A stretch of 64,000 bases of DNA from assembly GCF_021088345.1 (NCBI RefSeq), contig NZ_CP088156.1:5518001-5582000 (forward strand). The letters are read 5' to 3'. Position numbers and translations under genes: made by a program. The notes under the pieces are model-generated. The model was not told the DNA's origin, made no database searches, and saw only the letters and a program-made list of their open reading frames with translations. Below, one piece after another: positions 53,565 through 61,743 of the stretch (within the stretch, counting starts at the first letter, position 1; each line of letters begins with the position of its first letter). The DNA is from Bradyrhizobium ontarionense (lineage in GTDB: Bacteria; Pseudomonadota; Alphaproteobacteria; Rhizobiales; Xanthobacteraceae).

Positions 53565-54542
53565 GTGTCACAGAAAACGCGTAAAAAGAGTGCTTCCAAG
53601 AGTACAAAAAAAGCCGCCGCGGCGAGCCGCAGCGTTTCTAAGGGCCGTGCTCGGGCTCCTGTGAAGGAGGTTCGGGCTGCCGCGAAGGCGTCGGCTGCCA
53701 AGTCCACCAAGAACAAAAGAAGCGCAATGCCTGAAAAGACTGCCAAGACTGCCGCGAAAGCACCCGCCGCCAAGACCACTGTTGCGAAGCCCACCGCCAA
53801 GCCGGCAGCGGCGTCGAAGGTTATCAAGACGGCCGTTCCTGCTGCTGCTGCCCCTGTCGCCAAGCCCCCCGTTGCCGCCAAGCCGGCTGCTGCACCCGCG
53901 CCCGCTGCTGCGCCGCGCATCGAGGAGAAGAAGCTGCCCACTCAGCGCCAGGGTTTCAAGACCAACGAATTCGTCGTCTATCCGGCTCACGGCGTCGGCC
54001 AGATCCTGGCCATCGAGGAGCAGGAGATCGCGGGCGCCAAGCTCGAGCTGTTCGTCATCAATTTCATCAAGGACAAGATGACGCTGCGCGTGCCGACCGC
54101 CAAGGTCGCCAATGTCGGCATGCGCAAGTTGTCCGATCCCGCGCTGGTCAAGAAGGCGCTGGAGACCCTGAAGGGGCGTGCCCGCGTCAAGCGCACGATG
54201 TGGTCGCGTCGCGCCCAGGAGTACGAAGCGAAGATCAATTCGGGCGACATCGTCGCGATTGCCGAGGTCGTGCGCGATCTGTATCGGTCGGAGTCGCAGC
54301 CCGAGCAGTCCTACAGCGAACGCCAGCTCTATGAAGCGGCGCTCGACCGGCTGTCGCGCGAGATCGCCGTCGTGCAGCACTCGACCGAGACCGAGGCCGT
54401 CAAGGAGATCGAGACGCAGCTCGCCAAGAGCCCGCGCCGCGGTGCCAAGACCGAGGCCGATGCGGTTGCCGAGGGCGATGCCGACGCCGAGGCCGATGAT
54501 GTCGACGGCGACGACACCGCCGTGGCCGACGAAGCGGCCTGA
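53565..54542 (+). CDS. CarD-family transcriptional regulator with Lys/Ala-rich N-terminal extension
   Basis: 325 residues from GTG at 53565. The first about 120 residues are Lys/Ala/Pro/Ser-rich (KSASKSTKKAAAASR, AKTTVAKPTAKPAAASK), like histone H1 tails. The CarD/CdnL domain starts at GFKTNEFVVYPAHGVGQILAIEEQEIAGAKLELFVINFIKDKMTLRVPTAKVANVGMRKL, and a helical C-terminal domain follows (RVKRTMWSRRAQEYEAKINSGDIVAIAEVVRDLYR). The tail is acidic. CarD proteins bind RNA polymerase beta and stabilise open complexes. An internal ATG at 53727 (MPEKTAKTAAK) is an alternative start and would shorten the basic tail. Confidence 0.9.
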   Translation: MSQKTRKKSASKSTKKAAAASRSVSKGRARAPVKEVRAAAKASAAKSTKNKRSAMPEKTAKTAAKAPAAKTTVAKPTAKPAAASKVIKTAVPAAAAPVAKPPVAAKPAAAPAPAAAPRIEEKKLPTQRQGFKTNEFVVYPAHGVGQILAIEEQEIAGAKLELFVINFIKDKMTLRVPTAKVANVGMRKLSDPALVKKALETLKGRARVKRTMWSRRAQEYEAKINSGDIVAIAEVVRDLYRSESQPEQSYSERQLYEAALDRLSREIAVVQHSTETEAVKEIETQLAKSPRRGAKTEADAVAEGDADAEADDVDGDDTAVADEAA

Positions 54543-54578
54543 TCGATCGTTAGCGCGTTTTCGAATTAGTTGCTTACG

Positions 54579-54608
54579 AAAAGCCCGGCCGCAAGGTCGG
54601 GCTTTTTT
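54579..54608 (+). terminator. Rho-independent terminator of carD
   Basis: Stem GCCCGGCC/GGTCGGGC with GCAA loop (54583-54602) followed by TTTTTT, 40 bp after the stop codon. Confidence 0.85.
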
Positions 54609-54708
54609 GTTCGGGTGTTCTTCGAAGTGCCGCGGCTTCTTCGACCCGGCGCATTCGCCTTCGCCGTGCAGGAGCTGCCGATCGGCAGGGCGCGCCCCGC
54701 CGAGCTCC

Positions 54709-54866
54709 GTCGTCGTCCCTGCGAACGCGGGGACCCATACCACAGGCACTAGCGAGAGAGCGCGCTGGAGCTCCAAGCCGTCGCGCCCATTGGCACTTGT
54801 GGGTATGGCTCCCGGGGTCGGCGCTCGGCGACGCTGTCGCGTTGCCGTGCTTGCCCGGGACGACAG
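54709..54866. repeat. Palindromic intergenic element (GTCGTCCCGG family, diverged copy)
   Basis: Left end CGTCGTCCCTGCGAACGCGG with GGACCCATACC; right end GCCCGGGACGACAG at about 54853-54866. The layout (terminal complements, internal GGGTATGG and CCCGGGGTCGGCG) matches the copy at 1246-1400. With the carD terminator it explains most of the 54543-54962 gap. Confidence 0.75.
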
Positions 54867-54962
54867 CAATCGGGCGCGCCTCACTGTAGCCGGCAAACGC
54901 TCCTATCGAGCAATCCTATCAGTCGCGTCGCGGAGCGCTCCGTAGGCGCGCCTCCAGCTCCG

Positions 54963-56429
54963 TCACTCCACCACGATCTTGACGCGGTCGCGGACCTTGA
55001 CCTGGGCGCGGGCGTCGAGGCCGTTCAGGACGCGGAAGCGTTCGATCGGGCGGTCGACGCCGGTCATGCGATGCGCCAGGGATTCGACGGTGTCGCCGGG
55101 CTGCACCGTGATCACCTTGATGCGCAGCGGGCGCGCCGACTGGATCTCTTCCAGGCTGAGGCGGCGGAACGAGTTCACGGTCTCCCGCGCGTTGCGCTCG
55201 CTCTCGGTCGACTTCTGCCGGGATGCGAAGATGAAGCGGTAGACGTCGCTGCCGACGCGCAGCGCATAGACCTTGAACTGCCAGGGATCGCCGCTCGCCG
55301 TCGTGGACGCCGCCGGGAAGCCGTTGATCGTCAGCTCCTCGGTCGCCGACTTGTCGACGTTCTCCATCCAGCCGGAGTTGAGGTAGTCGCCGAGCGTCTG
55401 CTGGGCCGGTACGCGGACCACGTCGAAGCGCATCGCCTGGGCGCCGCCCTCGCGCACGCCGATCACGGCCTGCGCGGTGTTGTCGAGCGTGAAGTTCTCC
55501 GGCGCCTGGAAGGTAAAACCGAGCTTCGGGTGCAGGAAGCGACGGCCGCGCACGAAGCCCTCGCTCGGGTCCTCGCCGTAGACGATGTTGTCGACGGCCG
55601 CCAGATAGGTCTCGCGATCATGCTCCTTGGCGTCGAGAGAGACATACTGCTTGGCGATCGCCGCCGCGTTCTGCACCCGCTCGGGCGTCGCCGGATGCGA
55701 TGACAGGAAGTCCTGCGCGCGCGGATCGAGCGCAACCTTGCCGGCCTTCAGCTCGGCATTGCGCTCCATCGAGGTGAGGAAGCGCGAGGCGCCGTAAGGA
55801 TCGAACTTGGCCTTGGCCGAGATGCCTACGCCGATACCGTCGGCTTCGAACTCCTGGGTGCGGGAGAAGCTCGCCATCGTGAGCTTGGTCTTGGCAAGCG
55901 CCAGAGCGGTCAGGTCCGGATCGTTGCCCATGTCGGACACGACGCGGGTCACCACCGCTGCCTGACGCGCCTGGTCCTCGCGGATCGCCGCGTGTCGCGC
56001 CAGCACATGGGCCATCTCGTGGCTCAGCACCGAGGACAATTCCGAGGTGTCGTTGGCCAGCGCGATCAGGCCGCGGGTCACGTAGAGCTGCCCGGTCGGC
56101 AGCGCGAAGGCGTTGACCGCGCCCGAATTCAGGATCGTGACCTTGTAGCCCTGATCGGGACGGTCGGACACGGCCACCAGCCGGTCGACGATCCGGCTGA
56201 TCAGTCCTTCGAGCTGAGGGTCCTCGTAGGCGCCGCCATAGGTTGCGAGAATGCGCTCATGCTCGCGATCACTTGCGGGCGTCGTCTGGACCATCGCCGG
56301 CTTCGGCCGCGGCGTCGGCATCGGTGCCGTCGCCTGCTGCAGCTTGCCCATGTCACTGCAGCCGGCCAGCGCCAGCCCCAGGCACAGCAAGATCGGTGCG
56401 ATCCGCGAACCGCAGCTCACTGTCGTCAT
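54963..56429 (-). CDS. M48-family metalloprotease lipoprotein with LysM-like C-terminus
   Basis: 488 residues from MTTVSCGSRIAPILLCLGLALAGC, a lipobox ending at Cys24. The zinc site is HEMAH at 137-141 with the third ligand in FEADGIGVG, as in BepA/YfgC-type periplasmic proteases. The C-terminal 50 residues (ITVQPGDTVESLAHRMTGVDRPIERFRVLNGLDA) resemble a LysM domain. It probably acts in outer-membrane protein quality control. A GTG at 56465 is an alternative start. Its start is close behind the SNase gene (stop at 56477) on the same strand, an operon. Confidence 0.9.
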   Translation of the reverse strand: MTTVSCGSRIAPILLCLGLALAGCSDMGKLQQATAPMPTPRPKPAMVQTTPASDREHERILATYGGAYEDPQLEGLISRIVDRLVAVSDRPDQGYKVTILNSGAVNAFALPTGQLYVTRGLIALANDTSELSSVLSHEMAHVLARHAAIREDQARQAAVVTRVVSDMGNDPDLTALALAKTKLTMASFSRTQEFEADGIGVGISAKAKFDPYGASRFLTSMERNAELKAGKVALDPRAQDFLSSHPATPERVQNAAAIAKQYVSLDAKEHDRETYLAAVDNIVYGEDPSEGFVRGRRFLHPKLGFTFQAPENFTLDNTAQAVIGVREGGAQAMRFDVVRVPAQQTLGDYLNSGWMENVDKSATEELTINGFPAASTTASGDPWQFKVYALRVGSDVYRFIFASRQKSTESERNARETVNSFRRLSLEEIQSARPLRIKVITVQPGDTVESLAHRMTGVDRPIERFRVLNGLDARAQVKVRDRVKIVVE

Positions 56430-56476
56430 GCGCCTTCGAACAGACAGGTTCACGTCGCTACTCACGTACCTTACGA

Positions 56477-57274
56477 TCAGTTACTGCTCAAAATCTCGAT
56501 CTGCGCGGGCTGCGTCAGTTCCATCCTCGGGCCCGTGTGCGCTTCGATCCATCCGCGCACGCGAACCGGTCGATTCGCAAGTGATTTGATGTCGATGCCG
56601 GCACCTTCGAATACCACCATCATACGCTTTGGAATAGTCACCGCGAAGCCCCGTGTCCAGCTACGAGCGAAGTTGAGATAAGTTGTTGTCGATGTCTGTC
56701 GTACGGACAACACCTTGCCCTCGACAACCGTAAATAGCCCGGCCGCAGCCAAAATATCGTCTGGACTTTCCGCGTTTTTTATGACGGATCCCGCTGCCCA
56801 GATGCCCCGCCGCGACGTGCGTGCTTCGGTCTCAGACACGCGCAGGTTGAGTGCGCAATCGCCGTCCTGCACGTCCAGTCCCTGGAGCGCCGCTCCCTGC
56901 GCGAGCAGCTCGCCTTGCACCGTGCGGTCCGAGCCTGCCACCCACGCAAAGGCCCGCTGACGGCCGTAGCGGTCGGGCGCGTCGTCGTTGCCGCGCAGCA
57001 CGACGTCGCGGTCGCGCAGGATCGCGCCGAGCGCGTCGATCGAGGCCGCGCGCTGCTCCGGTGGCGGCGCTTCGATCCCCGCGAGCCTGATCTCGCGACC
57101 GTCGCTGAGCCGGAAGCTGCGCGCATCGATGATCGCGCTGACGTGTCCATCGCCCTGCTCGGCGAACATGCAGGGCGCGGCACGGCCCGGCGACACCGCC
57201 GCGGCCAACGTGATCAGCGCATGGATCGCACCTTGGATCCATCGCGTGCCGCGGAATATCGGGACCTGCGCCAT
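56477..57274 (-). CDS. Exported SNase-fold (thermonuclease-like) protein
   Basis: 265 residues. A signal-like segment IQGAIHALITLAAAVSPGRAA precedes the SNase domain (HVSAIIDARSFRLSDGREIRLAGIEAPPPEQR, VVLRGNDDAPDRYGRQRAFAWV, LLAQGAAL, ARTSRRGIWA). The Arg and Glu of RLAGIEAPP and the Arg of DRYGRQRA match the catalytic triad of staphylococcal nuclease, so nuclease activity is plausible. A second beta domain (VEGKVLSVRQTSTTTYLNFARSW to VRVRGWIEAHTGPRMELTQPAQIEIL) has an OB-like pattern. It is the upstream member of an operon with the M48 protease gene. Confidence 0.82.
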   Translation of the reverse strand: MAQVPIFRGTRWIQGAIHALITLAAAVSPGRAAPCMFAEQGDGHVSAIIDARSFRLSDGREIRLAGIEAPPPEQRAASIDALGAILRDRDVVLRGNDDAPDRYGRQRAFAWVAGSDRTVQGELLAQGAALQGLDVQDGDCALNLRVSETEARTSRRGIWAAGSVIKNAESPDDILAAAGLFTVVEGKVLSVRQTSTTTYLNFARSWTRGFAVTIPKRMMVVFEGAGIDIKSLANRPVRVRGWIEAHTGPRMELTQPAQIEILSSN

Positions 57275-57432
57275 GATGCATCATTGCACGTTTCAGCCAT
57301 TCCATTGAGCGGAAAACAACGTGCCCGCATCGTCCGTGTACGGTGCTTGCCGCATGCCGATGCGTACGCCATGATGCGAACTATCAACGAGGCCGTCGCC
57401 ATGCAGCGGCGTGCCCGGCAGGGAGGATATCG

Positions 57433-58656
57433 ATGAGCAGAACCATCTGCGGCGCGGCGTCGTCGTTGTTCGTGCTGGCTCTGGCGCTGACGCTGTCGTC
57501 AGGCTCGGCGCATGCGCAGAGCAAGCCGCCGTTGAAGATCGGCGGCATCCTCGACATGTCGAGCCTCTATGCCGACATCACCGGTCCCGGCAGCGAGACC
57601 GCGGCGAAGATGGCGGTCGAGGATTTCGGCGGCGAGGTGCTGGGGCGCAAGATCGAGGTGCTCGCGGCCGACCATCTCAACAAGGCCGATCTCGCCGCCA
57701 ACATCGCCCGCGACATGCTCGACAACCAGGGCGTTGAGATGATCTACGACGTCGCGGCGTCCGCCACCGCGCTCGCTGCCGGCGAGATCGCCAAGGCGCG
57801 CAACAAGATCATCATCTTCAACGGCCCGGGCTCCGTGCGGCTGTCCAACGAAGCCTGCGGGCCCTATACCGTGCACTACGTGTTCGACACCTTCGCGCAG
57901 GCCAACGTGACGGGCCTCGCGGCGGTGAAGTCCGGCCTCGACACCTGGTTCTTCCTGACGGCCGACTACGCCTTCGGCCAGGATCTCGAAAAGGACACCA
58001 CGAGCGTCGTCGTGAAGTCGGGCGGCAAGGTGCTCGGCAGCGTCCGCCACCCGCTCAACACGTCGGACTTCTCCTCCTTCCTGCTGCAGGCGCAGGCCTC
58101 CAAGGCCAAGGTCATCGGGCTTGCCAATGCCGGCGGCGACACCATCAATGCCGTCAAGCAGGCGGCGGAGTTCGGCCTCACCAAGGGTGGCCAGAAGCTG
58201 TCGCCACTGCTCGCCTTCGTCTCGGACATCGACAGCGTCGGGCTGGAGACGGCGCAGGGACTGCTCGTCGCGGAAGCGTTCTACTGGGACCTCAACGACG
58301 ACACCCGCGCCTTCACCAAGCGCTTCATGGCGCGCACCAAGCGCGTGCCGACCTCGGCGCAGGCCGGTGTCTATTCCTCGGTCTCGCATTATCTGAAGGC
58401 CGTGAAGACCGCGGGCACCACCGATCCGGACGCCGTCATGAAGGTGATGCGCGCCACCCCGATCGACGACATGTTCGCTCATGGCGGCCGCATCCGCGAG
58501 GACGGCCGCATGGTGCACGATATGTATCTGTTCGAGGTCAAGAAGCCGTCGGAGTCGAAGGGGAAGTCGGACGACTACAAGCTGCTCGCCACCGTGCCCG
58601 GCAACGAGGCGTTCCAGTCGCTGGAAGCCTCGCGCTGCCCGCTGGTGAAGAAGTGA
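57433..58656 (+). CDS. Branched-chain amino acid-type ABC transporter substrate-binding protein
   Basis: 407 residues with signal MSRTICGAASSLFVLALALTLSSGSAHA and a GGGAGGA ribosome site at 57421-57427. The periplasmic fold is LivK-like: PLKIGGILDMSSLYADITGPGSETAAKMAVEDFGGEVLGRKIEVLAADHLNKADLAANIARDML. No permease or ATPase is in the window, although HAAT-family importers in Bradyrhizobium often have scattered binding proteins. The neighbours are CoA-ester catabolic genes, so an aromatic or dicarboxylic acid ligand is possible. Confidence 0.88.
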   Translation: MSRTICGAASSLFVLALALTLSSGSAHAQSKPPLKIGGILDMSSLYADITGPGSETAAKMAVEDFGGEVLGRKIEVLAADHLNKADLAANIARDMLDNQGVEMIYDVAASATALAAGEIAKARNKIIIFNGPGSVRLSNEACGPYTVHYVFDTFAQANVTGLAAVKSGLDTWFFLTADYAFGQDLEKDTTSVVVKSGGKVLGSVRHPLNTSDFSSFLLQAQASKAKVIGLANAGGDTINAVKQAAEFGLTKGGQKLSPLLAFVSDIDSVGLETAQGLLVAEAFYWDLNDDTRAFTKRFMARTKRVPTSAQAGVYSSVSHYLKAVKTAGTTDPDAVMKVMRATPIDDMFAHGGRIREDGRMVHDMYLFEVKKPSESKGKSDDYKLLATVPGNEAFQSLEASRCPLVKK

Positions 58657-58718
58657 CGGCCGAAAGGCCGTCATCCGGGACGCGTGCGTGCGCAAGCGCG
58701 GACTCTTCCGCGGCACAG

Positions 58719-58828
58719 CCGTCGTTCCGGGGCAACGCGCAGCGTTGAACCCGGAACCTCGACGTGAGTCCATCAGTTCGGGATTCCGGGTTCGACGCTG
58801 ACGCGTCGGCCCGGAATGACGGGGAAAC
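58719..58828. repeat. Intergenic REP-like element (GTCATTCCGGGC family)
   Basis: The left end reads CCGTCGTTCCGGGGCAACGC; the right end reads GCGTCGGCCCGGAATGACG, an imperfect terminal inverted repeat. Inner arms GAACCCGGAACC / GGATTCCGGGTTC strengthen the palindrome. There is no coding capacity. It fills most of the 190-bp gap between the binding protein and the hydratase genes. Confidence 0.7.
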
Positions 58829-58846
58829 AACAAGGAGTGCCGGCCC

Positions 58847-59641
58847 ATGACCACCAACACCACCGTCCTGCAGCATCTCGACTCCGGCCTGCTCACGATC
58901 ACGATGAACCGGCCCGAGCGGCGCAACGCGCTCAACAGCGATATGACCAAGGGGCTGGTCGAGGCGGCGCATCGCGCGGCCAATGACCTGGAGGTGCGCG
59001 CCGTATTGCTGAAGGGCGCCGGCGGCACGTTCTGCGTCGGCGGCGACGTCAAGGCGATGGCCGAAGCCAAGACCGCGCCGTCGTTCGAGACCAAGGTGTC
59101 GACCTTGCGCGAGCGCATGGAAGTGTCGCGGCTGCTGCATCAGATGCAGAAGCCGGTGGTGGCGCAGATCGAAGGCGCCGCCGCCGGCGCCGGCCTGTCG
59201 ATCGCGCTCGCCTGCGACCTGCGGGTGGCCGGTGAGTCGGCCAAGATCACCACGGCCTTCGCCAAGGTCGGGCTGTCGGGCGATTTCGGCGGCACCTATT
59301 TCCTGACCCAGCTGCTCGGCAGCGCCAAGGCGCGCGAGCTCTATCTGACCTCGCCGGTCCTCACCGCGCGGGAGGCGCTCGCTTTGGGCATGCTGACCAG
59401 GGTCGTGTCCGATGCCGAGGTCGAGGCTGCCGCGCGCGAGTTGGCGCTCTCGCTGGCACAGGGGCCGAGCGTGACGCTCGGCTACATCAAGCGCAATATC
59501 AACAACGCCGAGACGATGACGCTGGAGGCCTGTTTCGACGCGGAAGCGATGCATCACTCGCGCTGCAGCGACACCGAGGATCACAAGGAGGCGGCGAAGG
59601 CCTTCGTCGAGAAGCGCGCGCCGGTGTTCCAGGGCAGGTAG
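58847..59641 (+). CDS. Enoyl-CoA hydratase/isomerase-family protein
   Basis: 264 residues of crotonase fold. The start MTTNTTVLQHLDSGLLTITMNRPERRNALNSDM is characteristic. The oxyanion-hole motifs are GGTFCVGGDVKAM and EGAAAGAGLSIALACDLR. The second catalytic acidic position lies in KVGLSGDFGGTYFL, resembling PaaG-type isomerases that carry Asp rather than Glu. It would act on an enoyl-CoA in fatty or aromatic acid degradation. Gene order: hydratase, then VOC protein 15 bp downstream. Confidence 0.9.
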   Translation: MTTNTTVLQHLDSGLLTITMNRPERRNALNSDMTKGLVEAAHRAANDLEVRAVLLKGAGGTFCVGGDVKAMAEAKTAPSFETKVSTLRERMEVSRLLHQMQKPVVAQIEGAAAGAGLSIALACDLRVAGESAKITTAFAKVGLSGDFGGTYFLTQLLGSAKARELYLTSPVLTAREALALGMLTRVVSDAEVEAAARELALSLAQGPSVTLGYIKRNINNAETMTLEACFDAEAMHHSRCSDTEDHKEAAKAFVEKRAPVFQGR

Positions 59642-59656
59642 TTGCGAGCCGCGACC

Positions 59657-60418
59657 ATGGCCTATCTCCACCTGCGCCAGATTTGTCTCGTCGCGCCCAA
59701 GCTCGAGCCCGTCGTGTCGGACATCGCCGCGATCATGGGCCTCGAGGTCTGCTACCGCGATCCGCATGTCGGCAAATACGGGCTGGAAAACGCGCTGCTG
59801 CCGGTCGGGCCGATCCTGCTCGAAGTGGTGTCGCCGACGCGTGAGGGCACCGCGGCCGGCCGTTTCCTGGACAAGACCGGCGGCCGCGGCGGCTACATGG
59901 CGATCTTCGCCTGCGACGATCCCGATGGCCGCGCTGCTCGCGCCAATGCAATGGGCGTGCGTACGGCCAATGTCATCGATCATCCGCCCTATCACGGCGT
60001 GCAGCTGCATCCGCGCGACTGCCGTGCGGCCTTCATCGAGCTCAATCACACCGATGGCAGCGACGATGTGCTGGGCCCCTATCCGCCGGCCGGGCCGGAT
60101 TGGACACGGGCGATCCGCACGGACGTCACGGCGGCGTTGACGGAGGTGGTGCTGCAGAGCCCCGAGCCCGCATCGCTCGCCGCGCATTGGGGACGGATTC
60201 TCGACGTGGCGACCGCGGCCGACGATCATGGTGGTTGGCAGCTGACCCTGCCCAATGCGGCGATTCGCGTGACGCCCGGCGAGCGCGAACTGATGAGTGG
60301 ATTGAGTTTCCGAACGCCGGATGTCGAGCGTGTCATCGACGCTGCGCGTGCGCGAGGCTATGCGGTGTCGGGCAATGGATTCGAGATTGCTGGTGTGACG
60401 ATCACGATGGCGGCTTGA
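59657..60418 (+). CDS. VOC-family (glyoxalase/dioxygenase fold) protein
   Basis: 253 residues with two VOC modules. The first is MAYLHLRQICLVAPKLEPVVSDIAAIMGLEVCYRDPHVGKYGLENALLPVGPILLEVVSPTREGTAAGRFL. The second is VVLQSPEPASLAAHWGRILDVATAADDHGGWQLTLPNAAIRVTPGERELM. A few candidate metal ligands (His, Glu) are visible but the set is not clear, so catalytic function is uncertain. Start ATG at 59657 is taken; a TTG at 59642 would add 5 residues. It is coupled to the preceding hydratase gene and may act on a CoA-ester or aromatic intermediate. Confidence 0.82.
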   Translation: MAYLHLRQICLVAPKLEPVVSDIAAIMGLEVCYRDPHVGKYGLENALLPVGPILLEVVSPTREGTAAGRFLDKTGGRGGYMAIFACDDPDGRAARANAMGVRTANVIDHPPYHGVQLHPRDCRAAFIELNHTDGSDDVLGPYPPAGPDWTRAIRTDVTAALTEVVLQSPEPASLAAHWGRILDVATAADDHGGWQLTLPNAAIRVTPGERELMSGLSFRTPDVERVIDAARARGYAVSGNGFEIAGVTITMAA

Positions 60419-60462
60419 GTTGGCCGTGTGAATTGGATGATTGGTGTCGCCACAGCCGACGC

Positions 60463-60648
60463 TGCGCTCCCTCTCCCCGTTCTTACGGGGCCGCGACGAG
60501 CTTCGCTCGCGCTGCGAGGGTTGGGGTGAGGGGCAGACGCACGGGGATTCTTTGCCGTTAGACCTGTACCCCCTCACCCGGATTGCATCTGACGATGCAA
60601 TCCGAGCTCTCAGCGCGAGCGAAGCTCGTCGCGTCCCCGCAAGCGGGG
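60463..60648. repeat. Palindromic intergenic element (CCCTCTCCCC family)
   Basis: Complementary segments CCGTTCTTACGGGG..., GCGACGAGCTTCGCTCGCGCTGCGAGG and AGCGCGAGCGAAGCTCGTCGCG are found about 115 bp apart, with central GGTGAGGGG / CCCCTCACC. It has no coding capacity and fills most of 60419-60700. Its layout parallels the element at 61552-61713. Confidence 0.75.
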
Positions 60649-60700
60649 CGAGGTTTGCAGCGAGCCTGCCGCAAGAGGTTGCGCGACGGCGCCAACCGGC

Positions 60701-61510
60701 TCACCGCCCCCTGAAGTTCGCGAACCGGCGCTCCTCGGTGGCCTTGACGCCTTCCTTGAAGTCCTCGGTCGCGCGCAGCCGGGTCTGCTCGGCGAGTTCG
60801 TGCTCGGTCGCGGCCATCACGCGGTCGGCGAGGCCGGCGCGCATCGTCGCGCGCGTCGACAGCAGGCCGAGCGGCGCGCATTCGGCGATCTCGGCGGCGA
60901 GCTTCATCGCTGCTGATCGTACCTGGTCTTGCGGCACGCATTCATTGGCGAGGCCGAATTTGAGCGCCTCCTCGCCGGTGACGCGGCGGCTGGTATAGAA
61001 CATCAGCTCGGCGTTGTTCTTGCCGATCAGCTCGGGCAGCGTGACCGTCAGCCCGAAGCCCGGATGGAAGCCGAGCTTGGTGAAATTCGCCGAGAAGCGC
61101 GCTTCCGGACAGGTGACGCGGAAATCGGCTGACACGGCGAGGCCCAGCCCGCCGCCGATCGCCGCGCCGTGCACGGCCGCGACGACCGGCTTCTTGCAAC
61201 GGAAGATCCGCACCGCCTGCATGTAGAGATGATTGATCGCCCCGAGACTGTCGGCGGGATCGCCCTTCGCCTCGGCCGCGTCCTGCGCCTGCCGCGCCGG
61301 ATCGGTGAAGTTGGCGCCGGCGCAGAACGCCTTGCCCTGCGCCGCCAGCACCGAGGCGCGGATCTCGATGTCGCGGTCGAAACCTTCGAGCGCGTCCGCG
61401 ATCTGGTTGATCAGCGAAATGTCGAAGAAGTTGAGCGGCGGCCGGCGGATCTCGATCAGGCCGACATGGCCGTGGATCTCGACGCCGATGTCAGGGAAGG
61501 TGGTGGCCAT
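60701..61510 (-). CDS. Enoyl-CoA hydratase/isomerase-family protein
   Basis: 269 residues of crotonase fold: MATTFPDIGVEIHGHVGLIEIRRPPLNFFDISLINQIADALEGFDRDIEIRASVLAAQGKAFCAGANFTDP, with oxyanion motif AFCAGANF and VHGAAIGGGLGLAVSADFR. The usual second acidic catalytic residue region reads FTKLGFHPGFGLTVTLPELIG, where a neutral/hydrophobic residue replaces the canonical Glu/Asp, so a simple hydratase is doubtful. It is downstream of two acyl-CoA dehydrogenase genes on the same strand, interrupted by a palindromic element. Confidence 0.88.
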   Translation of the reverse strand: MATTFPDIGVEIHGHVGLIEIRRPPLNFFDISLINQIADALEGFDRDIEIRASVLAAQGKAFCAGANFTDPARQAQDAAEAKGDPADSLGAINHLYMQAVRIFRCKKPVVAAVHGAAIGGGLGLAVSADFRVTCPEARFSANFTKLGFHPGFGLTVTLPELIGKNNAELMFYTSRRVTGEEALKFGLANECVPQDQVRSAAMKLAAEIAECAPLGLLSTRATMRAGLADRVMAATEHELAEQTRLRATEDFKEGVKATEERRFANFRGR

Positions 61511-61551
61511 GACTGTCTCCTATGAACGTCAAACTCTCCGCTCGTACGCGA

Positions 61552-61713
61552 CACCCTCTCCCCTTGTGGGCCCCTTGTAGGAGAGGGTGCCGAGCGAAGC
61601 GAGGCGGGTGAGGGGTCTCTCTCCGCGAGCACAGCCAGCCGATAGAACCCCTCACCCGGCTCGCATTTCGCTTCGCTCATGCGATCCACCCTCTCCCGCA
61701 AGGGGAGAGGGTG
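61552..61713. repeat. Palindromic intergenic element, terminal arms CACCCTCTCCCCTT / AAGGGGAGAGGGTG
   Basis: Exact 14-bp terminal complements are at 61552-61565 and 61700-61713. Inner arms GGGTGAGGGGTCT / ACCCCTCACCCGG and GAGCGAAGCGAG / TTCGCTTCGCTC are seen. It sits in the acyl-CoA dehydrogenase-hydratase gap and may form a strong mRNA stem within the operon. Confidence 0.85.
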
Positions 61714-61743
61714 CACCGAACAAGCCGCGTTAGCTTCCAATAC

